Part shown: positions 46,649 through 58,324 of the stretch, one piece after another
Position numbering within the stretch: the stretch's first letter is position 1
How the letters are laid out: every line of letters begins with the position of its first letter
NCBI GenBank assembly: GCA_948099385.1
Contig: CANUEZ040000114.1
Coordinates: 248,001-312,000 of the forward strand
From: Fasciola hepatica
Taxonomy: Eukaryota > Platyhelminthes > Trematoda > Plagiorchiida > Fasciolidae
Reading direction: 5' to 3'
Length of the DNA stretch: 64,000 nucleotides
Made by a program: the position numbers and the translations under genes
The notes under the pieces: model-generated
Seen by the model: the letters and a program-made list of their open reading frames with translations, nothing else
Database searches by the model: none
Told to the model about the DNA's origin: nothing

Positions 46649-47854
46649 ACCCCCGGCCCGTGGTGGCGACCGCCGAAGCCGGGTATCACACCAATAGTCG
46701 TCTTTTGAACGTAAGGGACATCATTTCAAATAACCTATTCCTTGTAGACACCGGTGCCGAAGTGAGCAACCTCCCCCGAGCGAAAGAAGACAATAGCACA
46801 CCGCAGGCCCAAACACTACGCGCTGCCAATGGCACGGCCATCCCAACGTTTGGCCAGCGGTCGCTCACCTTAAACTTGGGTTTAAAGTGTAATTTTCGTT
46901 GGGTATTCATCATCGCCGACGTCCCGTACCCAATTCTGGGCATTGACTTCCTGCAGCACTTTGACTTGTTAGTTGATGCACGGCGCCGCAGAGTGGTGGA
47001 TCGTCAGAACACTCTCGCTGTTGCTGGTCATAATTCGCGAGTGAATCACGTCACGCCCTTTTACGTTCAACCACCGGCACACCAACCTTATGGCGAACTC
47101 ATCGCCGCCTACCCGGCCATGTTTCGGCAGGCCGGGCCTCTCCCTGCAGTGACGACCAGTGTCACTCACCATATCGATACCAAGGGACCCCCAGTGTTCA
47201 GTAGGCCGCGTCGGTTAGCGCCAGACAAGCTTCGTGTTGCACAGGCCGAATTCGAACATATGCTAGAACTGGGTATAATACGCCCTTCTAGTAGCCCTTG
47301 GGCTTCTCCCCTTCATATGGTTCCTAAGTCTAGTGGCGACTGGCGACCTTGTGGTGATTACAGAGCGCTTAACAAAGTCACCGTCCCGGAGCGATACCCG
47401 ATTCCTCATATACAGGATCTTACTTCGTCTTTATCAGGTTGCTCCGTCTTCAGCCGTATCGATTTGGTTCGGGCGTACAACCAGATCCCGGTAGCAGAGG
47501 CCGATATCCCTAAAACTGCCGCCACTACATCTTTCGGGCTTTTCGAGTTTCTGCGAATGCCGTTTGGACTCAGCAATGCAGCCCAGAACTTTCAACGGTT
47601 TATGCACGAGGCAACTCGTGGTTTGGAAAATGTCCACGTATACCTGGATGATATTTTGGTGGCGAGTTCTTCTGAGCAAGAGCACGCTACACACTTACGA
47701 GCACTTTTCGAACGCCTTAGCCAGCACGGCGTTACGAACAATACCGCGAAATGCGAATTAGGCCGGTCTGATATCACTTTCATAGGACATTCTATTTCAT
47801 CCTCGGGTATTCGCCCTCTGTCAGATAAAGTTTCCGCTATTCGCGACTACCCTG

Positions 47855-48233
47855 TGTTACGAACGTTTGAGCAATGCGTAGCCAAATTCGCAACGGATCC
47901 CGAAATCAGAAGGCGATTATCCGTGATAATTCTACGATACTAGATTATTAAAATAAACAATGACATAAACAATATACAAACCTCAATAATACGATCACAA
48001 AGACTCAACAACGAGAAACCGAATAGCAGCGTGTGAGCAAACAGCACGTGCGTCACGCAGGTCCTGAGCAAGGATGTGCCAAAATAGCGCTCTGGGCGCG
48101 AACAAACAACAATTGGTCCAGAAAAACAACCAGTTCGTAAAGACAAGTCAATAGTGTATGGAAATGAGTGATGTTGGGAAAAAACACTGAATCGCGAGGG
48201 AAAAAGGGGGATTTTCCACGACCGGCTGTTACA
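47855..48233 (-). repeat. BEL copy 1 3' LTR, 379 bp
   Basis: TGTAACAGCC ... TTCGTAACA on the minus strand. Identical by eye to the 5' LTR and to the LTR of copy 2; two differences from the solo LTR at 27840. Confidence 0.97.
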
Positions 48234-48934
48234 CCGCCCACCAAAATCCTCCTGGATCCTTAGCAAAGTCAAAGGTTCGGTATAAAGGTACTGATTCTTC
48301 CTACCTGCCTAGGCCCTGCTGTCAGTGCGCGCGTCTAATGCTCGTCGTCAACGTTCTACTACTGGTCGCACCTAATCCATTGGATACATAGACGTGAGGC
48401 TAGTCTACATCTTCCACAAGACCAAATGACCGATGGCGGGCGTGAATGGTCACATAGACGTTGTCCTCGTAAGGGGCCGTCCGGTCCTGGATGTACGTGC
48501 TTGAGTGTGTATGTGTGTGCGTGTGTGTGTGTGTGCCGGGGTTACAATGAAATCACAGGTATGACTACACATCAAAGGAGGACTTTCTGCAATGTCAACA
48601 AAAGACCGCGTGGCAAGAAAACGAGTAAATGTAGCATGCATGTGTGACCTGAGCTCCACTACTTCCACATATGCAAGGGGCATTCGGTAGCGTCAACAAA
48701 AGGCAAACAAAGAACACTGTCACATGTATGATGGGTTTACGGGATGTAGAGTGCCTCGTGCATGCGTGTATGTATCGGGATGTATAATGGAATCGCACTC
48801 ATCACCACATATCGGAAAGAACCTTCTGTAATGTCATCGAAAGGACCGCGAGCACCTTAACGTGTTTGACGGAGATTGTGTGGTATATATGGTGTTTCTT
48901 TATCCACCTCAAATACTGGCGTGAAAAAGGTTTA
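48234..48934 (-). other. BEL copy 1 3' untranslated region with (GT)n
   Basis: Lies between the pol stop and the 3' LTR. It contains a GT microsatellite at 48504-48536 (CA on the coding strand) and the same paired TTGACATTRCAGAARGT-like blocks as copy 2. Unusually long for a BEL element, with no open frame. Confidence 0.8.
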
Positions 48935-51900
48935 CTAGGCCACAGGGTTATCAGCTCCTCCGTCTTCGCTCTCGAGTAGGTTAATACTGCGTATGTCACG
49001 AATGAGCACTCCGTTAGCTGTCTTCACCTTCACCGTTCTTATCATTTCGTCAGTGCTTTTGATGGTTTCCGTAACTACTCCCAAAGACCAAGCGCTGAAA
49101 TGTGCGCGTTCGTCGGCGATCATAACCACGTCCCCAACTTTGAATGGTCTTGTTTTGGCCATCCACTTCTGTCGAGTCTGCAAAGCCGGTAGGTACTCCC
49201 GTAGCCATCGCCTCCAGAAGACCTTGGCCAGATAGTTCGCTTGCTTCCACCCGTGGAGGTAGCTCCCACGAAGGTTTACCGGCCCTTGGAAACCCTCGTT
49301 CGACCTTAGCGTCAATAAGTCGTTCGGGGTGAGCGCCAGATGGGTGGGGTCGCCGTTCAATACTGGAACCAGGGGGCGGTTGTTCAGGATTTGCTCCACC
49401 TCAGTCCTGACGGTGTTCAGCGTCTTGTCGTCGGGCGGCTGCTGCTCCATGATTGACAGCAATATCCGTCTGGCGGACCGGATCATGCGTTCCCATATGC
49501 CGCCTCGGTGACTGGCCTGTGGGGGGTTGAAATGCCATCGTATGCCGTAGGCCACGGTTCGATTCTGCAGTTCGTCCCTGTTTATGTTCTTGTGCCAACG
49601 CTGCAGTTCCCGTTGAGCGCCCACAAAGTTCGATCCATTATCTGAGTATATATCGGCCGGTACGCCTCTTCGGTTGATAAATCTCTGCAAGGCCCGTAGA
49701 AACGAATCGGTCGTCATCGAATGTGCGACTTCTAGGTGTACCGCACGTGATTTCATGCACGTCATGATACATCCGTATCGCTTTTCTAATCTTTTCCCGC
49801 ACTTGATCCACAAGGGCCCGAAATAATCCAACCCGGTGTCACTGAACGGCCACCAGCCCGTAGTCACCCTGCATTCTGGTAGTGGGGCCATGAGTTGTTT
49901 GCCTGCTGTGGCATTGCGTCTCCTGCATTTTACACACCGTCGGATTACGCGTTTTACAGTCTCTCGTCCTCTCAACAACCAAAGACGCTTTCGGATGACG
50001 CTCGTCACGTGACTTTCCCCGGCATGTCCCTCCATGGCGTGGACGTGTTGAATCATTAGCTCTACTACAGGTTGTCTCGCAGGCAGCAGTATAGGATACT
50101 TTGTGTCGAAGTTCAGGTGGGCGTTGGTCAGCCTACCATCCACCCGCAGCAGTCCGTTGATGAGTTTGGGGTTTAAACGCTTCAGCTCGCCTCTTGGAGA
50201 TGGCATGTCTTCATTGGTCGGCCCCACTTCTTCCGCCATCTTGAGTTCTTGGGCGAAAGCCTCGCGTTGTATCATTCTGAAAATATCATACTCTGCCGCT
50301 TGTAGCTCATCGGGACCTATCGGGCCGACCGGTATCCGACCTGAGGGCCGTAGCCCTTTCATGACTAGTAAATTTCTCTTGAACCTGGTTAACCAAACTA
50401 GCGAACGAAGCGTCTTCATCCAGGAAGAAAACCTGACCAGTCGCGATAGAATGGACGACGCTTCGACGACGTTGGTTGCTATCACTACGCCTTTGATCTC
50501 CAGTTCCAATTCCGTAGGGGTTTTTAATTCGAACACGGGCCAGTCCTGTTTGGGCAATTGCAGGAAGTTTGGCCCTCTCGTCCACGTGTCCAGTTGCCTG
50601 AAGTTGTTCGCACCTCGGGAGCACAGGTCGGCCGGATTATCGCCAGACCTGACATGACTCCACTGGTGCGTGGCTGATTCATCGTGGATAATCGTGAGCC
50701 GGTTAGCAACGAAAGTACTGAACCGGCTCCGTACGTTGTTAATGTAGTAAAGTACTATCGTTGAATCCGTCCAGAAGCTCACCGACCAAATGTAGAGATC
50801 GAAACATCTCTTCACAGCTTGCACCACCCTGACTGCCAACACGGCTGCGCTGAGTTCAAGGCGTGGGATTGAGACCGACTTCAGTGGGGCAACGCGGGCT
50901 TTGGCGAACAGGATCCTCGTGGTATATTGTCCATCTCCTGCGCACCATCGTCCGTACACCACAGCTCCATAACCGACTTCGGATGCATCGGAAAAGGCAT
51001 GTAGTTCTCCAGTCCGTGTCGTATGGCCAGGGGTCAAACATCGTGGGATTCTTATGTCCCCTAATTTCTTCAAGGTGTTCAGAAATTCTTCCCAGTCCAG
51101 CCGGTCCCCTTGGTCCAGTGCCTGGTCCCAATCAACTTTCTTACGGCACAGCCGCTGCAGCAAGATCTTTCCGGGTAGCAGCCACGGTGAGACGAAACCG
51201 AGCGGGTCGAACAAACTTGAGACGGCAGATAGTATGCCACGACGGGTTATTGGCAGCTCGGGAACGTTCAGTTCGAAAACAAAATCGTCCGTTTCCGCGT
51301 CCCATTGTATCCCTAAAGTGCGCTCGATAGGAAGTGGAGAGCCGTCCAAATCTCTTACTCTTTCGGCCTTTTCGTGATACGGGATGACCTTCAGCACTTC
51401 TGAAGCGTTCGACATCCATTTAGTTAGATGGAAGCCGCCCTCTTCCAGCAATCTCGTCAGACCCCTGAACTGCTCTAGAGCTGATTCCACATCATCGAAT
51501 GACCCAAGGTAGTCGTCGACGTAGAAGTTCCTGCTGACGCTTTCTACCACCGTCCGATGTACTAGATCGCCATGTTTGTTCACTGATTCTCGGAGGGCGT
51601 AGTTTGCACAAAATGGTGACGATATGGCTCCGAAGGGGTGGACGGTCATCCTATAATTCACCACTGCGTTGTCCCGCTCGCTCCCTACCCACCACAGGAA
51701 ACGCAAAGCATCTCGTTCTCCTACCGGAATCTTCACCTGATGGAACATTTCCCTAATGTCAGCAGACAAAGCCACTTTACCCACTCTGAAACGGCACAGA
51801 ACATCGATCAGTGGTGTGGTCCAGTCAGGCCCCTGTAGTAGGCGATCGTTTAACGACTTGCCCTGGCACTTGGCCGCACAGTCGAAAACCACCCGCAGTT

Positions 51901-54130
51901 TATTGGGTTTCTTGGGGTTGATAACCGGATGGTGAGGCAGATACCAGATACCCCTTTTGCTGTCGGTGTTAACAGGCACCTTTTCAACGTAACCGAGGGC
52001 CTCGTTTCGAGTCATCAAATCCGCGTATCGTTCCCACAGATTCTGGTCTCGAATGAAGCGTTCTTTTAGTCGTAGTAATCGTTGGAGAACATAATTTCTG
52101 TTGTCAGTCCACGGGTCGACCGGTGTGCGCCATGGGAGGGGAACCTCGAACTGTTTTTTGAGGCCTCTAGAGCCTTGCCGCACCGTTTGTAGAGCGAAGT
52201 GATCCTCTTGAGACAACGTCGGTCTTTCGTCTCCAATGTCATGAAACTCCTTTTCATACAGCCGTTGCAGATGATACTCTATGCGGTCCGTTTCGGCGGA
52301 TAAGTAATTCACGGAACCGCGTACCCCTACTGGACCGTATAACATCCATCCCAGAGCCGTGCGTACGGCATAAGGTGCCTGGCGGTCGCCCACTCTTTGG
52401 TCAAGCACCCAATGCGCCTCTGGCACGTCGCATCCGATGAGGAGATCCACTTCATCATCTTCCCAGTCTACAACGGTTACATCCTGCAGGTGGGGCCACC
52501 GAGTCAAGATTGCGTCCACCGACCTTGGTGCTCGCATGGGGAGATCCGCTAACGTGAATGCCTCCGTTGGTTCAATTTCCTCGTTAGTGTCCAGAGAGAT
52601 GAGTTGCAGCCTTAATCTACCGGCAGTCATTACCTGTGTTCCACCCACCGTGCTCACTGCTAACGACGTCGCACCTTTAGCCAGTTGGTGTTTGTCGGCA
52701 AACCGCTCTTTCACTAAAGTGGTGTCGGATCCACTATCAACGAAAGCCAACGCCTTGACTATCTCAGTCGGAGTCACTACTCCCACGGCCACTACGCCTA
52801 AACGTACCGGTTTACTGGCAGATTGTGAAGTTGAACAAATCACGCTGGGCTTGGCACTCGCCTCGGATATGGTTACTCTCGCCTGATGCAGCAGCCGATG
52901 GTGTCTGCCCGTGCAGCCCTCGTAACCACATCGATTCCTTGTTCTACAGGCTGCTGCCCGGTGCGTGGTGTTGAGACAGATGAAACATGCTCCTGCCATC
53001 CTCGCCATTCCCCACCGTTTGTCTATTGTGGCGTTGCCGAACTTGGGGCATTCTGGTAGGCCATGGCTAGTACCACAGGATCTGCAATTTGGTTTCACCG
53101 TAGCATCTCGTGAAATGACGTGTGTGTTGGTCCAAGGCTGGTACTTTGGATATTCCCGTACAGGGGTTTGGGCTTGGCTAGTACCGGGCTTGTTTGCTCG
53201 GTTGCTGTCCCGGATGAGTCAGCCAAATCTGCTGTCAGCTATCTTCGTTTGCCTGTCTAAGTATTCAGTCAGGTCTTCGAAGTTGGCTTCTCGGTCGCCT
53301 CGGCTTATCCGTTCAGCTTCTTCCGCCCACCGACCCTGTAGTTCGGGAGAGAGGTGACGGACTATGCCTTCCAAAGTGTGCATGGCGTCTAGGTCAGCCC
53401 TGTAACCTAAATGGTCGAGGGCTATTGAGCAGTTCTGCATCTTGATCACCAGGTCGGCCATGGTGTAGACGTCGCCCTTGGTTCTCTTTGCCTCTGCCAT
53501 CACGCCCTCTATTAGGTTACGGGCTACTTTGAAAGGTTGGCCAAACAAGTCCCTCAGAATCTTTCTTGCCCTTGTGTAGCCTTGTTCTGGGTCGAGCATA
53601 GTGCACCCGTCGATAGCTTCTCGCGCTCGGCCTCGGCAGTAGTGAGTAAGGTAAAGAAGCCTTTGCCCAGGGTCGTTTACCTTGTTTTCAACGAACGTCT
53701 CGAACTGTTTGACAAACTTGCAGTATTGCTCAGCTCGCCCGTCGAAAACCGTTAACTCCACTCTAGGCAGATCGATCGATGGTGGTTTGTATTCGGCGAC
53801 CGGCGTGGGGTTCCCTACCTTATTGCACCCTAACCTATCGGAAGTGTCGAAGTCACTGGTCTCATGCTCTCGCTGTTTCTGTGTACACTTCTCTGCTTCA
53901 TGCGCCTGTAGTCTAGCCGAAAGTAACTGTTGCTCTAGTTCTAGTGTTCTCAGCTTATATAAATCGACATCCTTACGATCAATATTGCTTTCAATAACAC
54001 ATGAGCTAGCACTGACAGGACTAGGCGATCTAGCATCAACTAAAGAATCATATGTACCCAAAACCTCCCCAGAGACTTGCCGTATTACTTCCTGTCCGGA
54101 TTCGACTGCTTCTGATCCTTTTCTTGGCAT
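48935..54130 (-). CDS. BEL copy 1 gag-pol polyprotein, one internal TGA
   Basis: 1,731 codons, ATG at 54130-54128. Gag (codons 1-303) has a coiled-coil-like segment (ELEQQLLSARLQAHEAEK) and the capsid region around VELTVFDGRAEQYCKFVKQF. A TGA at 53221-53219 follows SRFG, and the same frame continues into pol. Then come zinc knuckles CRSCGTSHGLPEC and CFICLNTTHRAAAC, plus CGYEGCTGRHHRLLH. The aspartic protease has FVDSGSDTTLV (about 52741). The reverse transcriptase has KLRVVFDCAAKCQGKSLNDR and NFYVDDYLGSF (YVDD about 51515); RNase H AFSDASEVGYGAVVYG (about 51000); integrase DYFGPLW, YSDNGSNF and GGIWERM (DDE residues, 49830-49490), then a long C-terminal domain. No other stop or shift was seen. 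The TGA may be a mutation or a readthrough site. Confidence 0.95.
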
Positions 54131-54172
54131 TTTGCGTGATTTTTCCTCGTTCCAAATAGATCTATTGAGTAT

Positions 54173-54551
54173 TGTTACGAACGTTTGAGCAATGCGTAGC
54201 CAAATTCGCAACGGATCCCGAAATCAGAAGGCGATTATCCGTGATAATTCTACGATACTAGATTATTAAAATAAACAATGACATAAACAATATACAAACC
54301 TCAATAATACGATCACAAAGACTCAACAACGAGAAACCGAATAGCAGCGTGTGAGCAAACAGCACGTGCGTCACGCAGGTCCTGAGCAAGGATGTGCCAA
54401 AATAGCGCTCTGGGCGCGAACAAACAACAATTGGTCCAGAAAAACAACCAGTTCGTAAAGACAAGTCAATAGTGTATGGAAATGAGTGATGTTGGGAAAA
54501 AACACTGAATCGCGAGGGAAAAAGGGGGATTTTCCACGACCGGCTGTTACA
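54173..54551 (-). repeat. BEL copy 1 5' LTR, 379 bp
   Basis: Identical by eye to 47855-48233. The gag ATG is only 42 bases past its end. The leader contains TGGAACGAGGAAAAATC, a possible primer site I could not match to a tRNA. Confidence 0.97.
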
Positions 54552-54844
54552 CCCTGAACCCCAATCTTTTCGCCAGTTGCGTCCGTTTGCCGGCCTGGTG
54601 AATTTCTACCGCCGATTTATTCCTCACTGTGCGGAAATGATGCAACCCCTCACCGACGTGTTGCGCGGAGGTAAGCGGAAGTTCGTGTTTCCCGACACGG
54701 CACAAGCCGCATTCGCCTTGGTCAAAGATGCTGTCGCCAACACAGCACTCCTTACACACCCCTACCATTTGGCTCCTATTTCGGAAGTGACGGATGCCTC
54801 GGACACAGCGGTTCGAGCAGTACTGCAACTATACCATCACCATT

Positions 54845-55733
54845 ATCGAGATCTTTGATCTTCCAGATGTTGCATTCGTGTTATATTACCGAAACTGACC
54901 CCGTATGCAGCCTCTAAATCACACCACTATCTGCACCGGCTGATACATTTTATTTCTATATTCGTTGATCAACTGCCGCTTCCCGCGATATACCTGGGCA
55001 GTTTTATTGATCTGTCATTTTTGCACGGTACATACCACACAGCATTCATCTATTGACGTACACTTATCTGTGGATTACTTTATCTTTCCTCTCGCAGAAC
55101 TGAACACCTGTGTAATGGATGTAACCACACGGTCAATATTGATTAGTCTTCCACTTCCGCTTTGACATTTCATACCAACCCTACATTAAGTTAACAATTT
55201 GCCGCACGCTCACCTGTTTTTCTCCGGCCGTTCCCTGCCACCATCACTCTGGTAGTATCCCTCCCAAGAAATACGCAATTGTTTGCCACATATATGATTC
55301 TTCCAGTATACAGCCACCACTTTATATACTACCATCTTTGCAGACTGCAATATTTCCATGTTAATACTTCTTGACATGCCTGTCGTAAAGTGAATAATTC
55401 ACCGAACGCTTCGACGAGGTTTCTATCCATATGCCTCTCATATTCTGTAGCGCACCAAAAACATTTCCTTTGAATATGTTCGAATTTCCACTAGTGGTAA
55501 TTATTTCATATACCACTTATGCATGTACTCCAGACCAGCTGACATCATTCGACTTTGACCTTCAAATTTGCCGGGCATTACAACAGTTTTAGTTCACTGT
55601 AACACTCTCTCTGATACTCTGCATGCACTTGTTGTACCCTTTTGTGAATTGTCAATCCGGCATCACTATAATCATCTGATCATGCATTCTAGCATGCTTC
55701 GGGCGCATCCAAAATATGCAATTATTATTATTA
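54845..55733. mobile_element. Unidentified 889-bp insertion in Gypsy A RNase H, ends in (ATT)n
   Basis: Interrupts the RNase H reading between AVLQL and VDDSWQPLAFFS. It is AT-rich with no reading frame of note and ends AATTATTATTATTAG, like the simple-repeat 3' tails of LINEs and SINEs. It may be a 5'-truncated LINE 3' untranslated region on the plus strand. No target duplication could be fixed. No internal pol III boxes were seen. Confidence 0.6.
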
Positions 55734-57439
55734 GTTCGTAGATGACTCTTGGCAACCTTTAGCATTCTTCTCCAAGCGCCTACAACCCGCGGAATCAAGG
55801 TACAGCACGTTCGGTAGAGAGTTATTAACCATCTACTTGGGAATTCGTCATTTTCGACATGCACTCGAAGGCCGTTCGTTCACGGTGTTTACAGACCACA
55901 AGCCTTTGGTTTACGCACTGAAGTCAGCTTCGGATCGATACTCACCACGCGAGATTCGCCACTTAGACTTTGTCTCACAGTTTACTGTGGACATACGACA
56001 CGTCTCTGGGGTACTTAATCCCCGTCGCAGACGCCTTATCGCGCGTATATCATCTAAGTCTGTCAAAAACGCCTAACATCAACTTGGACGCAATGGCACA
56101 GGCTCAAACTGTGGACCCTGACATCGAACAACTTCGACAAAACGGTTCTTTGAGTTTAACCACAGTGCCTATCCCGGCTTCCCAGAATACCACTGTGTGC
56201 GATGTGTCGCAAGGTCGCCCTAGGCCAGTAGTTCCTGCTGCCCACCGTTATCCTACGTTCCTGAAACTCCATAATCTGGCTCATCCGGGTGTGACTGCCT
56301 CGGTGAAACTGATAACTGAGCGTTTCGTTTGGCACAATGTCAAGCGAGATGTCCGTCAATGGGCTCGTGCTTGTCTGCAGTGTCAACGTGTTAAGACCCA
56401 TAGGCACACTAAGGCAGCGTTAGCCAGGTTCCCGGAACCTGAAACGCGTTTTCATCATGTGCACGTCGACCTCGTAGGACCACTCCCACCTTCGCTTGGG
56501 TACGTTTACATACTCACATGCGTGGATCGTCTTACTCGCTGGCCGCAGGCCATCCCTATCCCTCGTCCCACGTCGGAAGAGGCCGCGAAAGCTTTTCTGA
56601 CCGGTTGGGTTAGTCATTTCGGTTGCCCGGCAATAGTGACCACCGATCGCGGACCACACTTTGACGGCGCTTTCGGCAGCCTACTCGCTACGCTCGGTTG
56701 CCAACACGTTAAGACGACAGCTTACCACCCTCAGGCCAATGGTATGGTTGAGCGTTTCCACCGGCAATTAAAAGCCGCCCTTCGAGCAAACGGTAACCCC
56801 CTTTGGAGTGAAACACTACCATTAGCACTCTTAAGCCTGCGTAGTACCGTTAAGGAGGAGTTACACACAACACCGGCCGTACTAGTATATGGCTGTACAC
56901 TTCGTCTGCCTGGGGAGTTGTTAGCCCCCTCACCAACCGTGACTTTCGACTACGGTAACTATGCTCAGCGCCTTACGCAGCACATGCGAGTGCTCAGGGT
57001 TAGTCCGCCGCGCGAACAACAGTCTACAAGTTATGTCCCAACTGCGTTAGGAACCGCTACTCACGTATTCCTTCACCTCGATGGCTTTCGATCACCACTA
57101 CAAGCGCCATACACTGGCCCGTTTCGGGTGATACAACGTAGGGCAAAAACATTTGTCATATGATATCAACGGACGACACGACACCGTATCTATCGACCGT
57201 CTCAAGCCTGCCGTCATTGAGTGCAAGCCGCTCGGCCAATTTACACCCACTCAAGTCGCTCAGTCACCTGCATCGACCGAGTTACCACTCAAACCACCCC
57301 CAATTACGCCTAGTGAGGACTCGGCAGCTAGTTCATCAGATTCTCCAACCGTACCCGCAACACGAAGTAGCCGTCGCGGTCGCCAACTACGAAATCCCGT
57401 CCGCTTCGCCGATTTCGTGACGATTTTTACAACCGACTG

Positions 57440-58000
57440 TTAGCAATAAGTTGGGAAGTTCGCCATGGATTTACCAAACAACAGACCCGTGAAATTACAA
57501 TCGGTAGTTATGATTTCATTTTCTTCTGGTCTCCTAGCGACTCCAACAACACCAAACATCGTTTGTGTGTTGTTATTACGGTCCAACATCCGCCGGCGCC
57601 CTCAGGCGCTATTTTGTTCCAGTTTACCTTGCCCTCTCTCAGACGGATCTACACAGTCACATTGGCTTCATCCGTAGCCTGGCTGACTCCCGTGCACGTT
57701 CAAGGAGCCAACCGCTCACTGGACAACGGGACGATTGGTCAGCCTGGCACTGGAGACGGCAACTGGACGCCTTTTCGGATGGACCCGACGAGGCATTTTC
57801 CGGCTTGCATTCGTATGAGACCCGTGGGCGCCAAAACACAGTTGGACCTACGCACATCGGACCTGGAGAGTGCAAGCACCGGTAAACTCATCAGCAGTCG
57901 TTCGACGTCACCAACAATATAACGGACAAGCCATGAGGAGTTCCTGGACAACCAATAATTCCGGCTTACCATCACGATCGAAGCCCAACTCCGTCGGACT
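57440..58000 (+). other. Gypsy A post-pol region with overlapping open frames of unknown function
   Basis: Between the pol stop (57441-57443) and the polypurine tract. A frame shifted relative to pol continues from within the pol end (RLLAISWEVRHGFTKQQ) through EITIGSYDFIFFWSPSDSNN and SLRRIYTVTLASSVAWLTPV to a stop near 57919. The other two forward frames are also open for 70 and 106 codons. The same region, almost unchanged, is in the remnant at 21038-20455. There the first frame runs a little further because this copy lacks one A in the AAAAC/AAAC run near 57886. No ATG begins the long frame. It may be a third product (accessory or envelope-position protein) or long non-coding DNA. Confidence 0.5.
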
Positions 58001-58016
58001 TCTAGGAGGAGGCCCC
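58001..58016 (+). promoter_or_regulatory. Gypsy A polypurine tract
   Basis: TCTAGGAGGAGGCCCC immediately precedes the 3' LTR and is conserved in the remnant at 20455-20470. It is the expected plus-strand primer position. Confidence 0.75.
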
Positions 58017-58324
58017 TGTAGCGGTTGCCATCTTCGTTCATACTTTTACCACGTTTATTGTTTAACTGAACGCTGACTGCCAAGCGCGGTTGCCATTTGA
58101 CCGTTGCTCTTGCACACGCTCTCACGCACGCTCCAAAATACACGCTAACCACTATCTCTCCCAATCGCCTTCTCGTTCTCACGGGTCGTGGTGAATATTG
58201 TTCTGGTTAACATATTTGTGCAGTGCCGCACATTAGAGTAACGTGCAGGTGGTCCACGCGGTACGAAGGACCAAAGCACGCGTTTACTAAGGAAACCGCG
58301 AAGTAAGGTCTAATCAACCTTACA
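58017..58324 (+). repeat. Gypsy A 3' LTR, 308 bp
   Basis: TGTAGCGGTTGCC ... CAACCTTACA, keeping the canonical TG...CA ends. Four differences from the 5' LTR by eye. Confidence 0.96.

Larger units (their letters stand above)
47855..54551 (-). mobile_element. Pao/BEL LTR retrotransposon, complete (copy 1), nested in Gypsy A pol
   Basis: 6,697 bp, minus strand, with 379-bp LTRs identical by eye and a perfect 5-bp target duplication, CCCTG (47850-47854 and 54552-54556). Removing the element and one CCCTG would leave the Gypsy reverse transcriptase frame continuous. Contents: 5' LTR 54551-54173, short leader, one long gag-pol frame with a single TGA, 3' untranslated region of about 700 bp, 3' LTR 48233-47855. 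Similar in layout to schistosome BEL elements such as Sinbad. The identical LTRs mean a very recent insertion. Confidence 0.96.
46603..57443 (+). pseudogene. Gypsy A pol, split by two insertions
   Basis: Pol overlaps gag in the -1 frame (46603-46648), as expected for programmed frameshifting. Protease: [14 protein letters not shown] (about 46738-46780). Reverse transcriptase: [37 protein letters not shown] and [12 protein letters not shown] (YLDD about 47640). The coding part stops at 47854 where BEL is inserted and resumes after 54551 (QLRPFAGLVNFYRRFIPH). RNase H starts near 54780, is cut again at 54845-55733 and continues with WQPLAFFSKRLQPAE and TVFTDHKPLVYALK. The integrase has HPG...CLQCQRVK, HVDLVGPLPPS, TTDRGPHFD and ANGMVERFHRQ, then a GPF module and a frameshift at about 57163. 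Apart from the insertions and that shift the frame is largely open. Confidence 0.92.
45280..58324 (+). mobile_element. CsRn1-like Gypsy retrotransposon, family A, complete but doubly interrupted
   Basis: Both LTRs are 308 bp and the element is flanked by a 4-bp target duplication, GCCG (45276-45279 and 58325-58328). Order: 5' LTR, tRNA-Trp-like primer site, gag, pol in the -1 frame (protease, reverse transcriptase, RNase H, integrase), an unexplained post-pol region, polypurine tract, 3' LTR. Two insertions lie within: a BEL element (47855-54551) and an 889-bp unknown (54845-55733). Without them the element is about 5.5 kb. The CHCC Gag box and tRNA-Trp primer are, as I know the literature, traits of the CsRn1/Kabuki lineage found in Clonorchis and insects. 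The LTRs differ at four positions by eye. Confidence 0.93.

Noticed and set aside
50103..50657. Antisense frames inside the BEL pol, up to 184 codons
   Set aside because: Shadows of a verified pol frame on the opposite strand; no independent domain.
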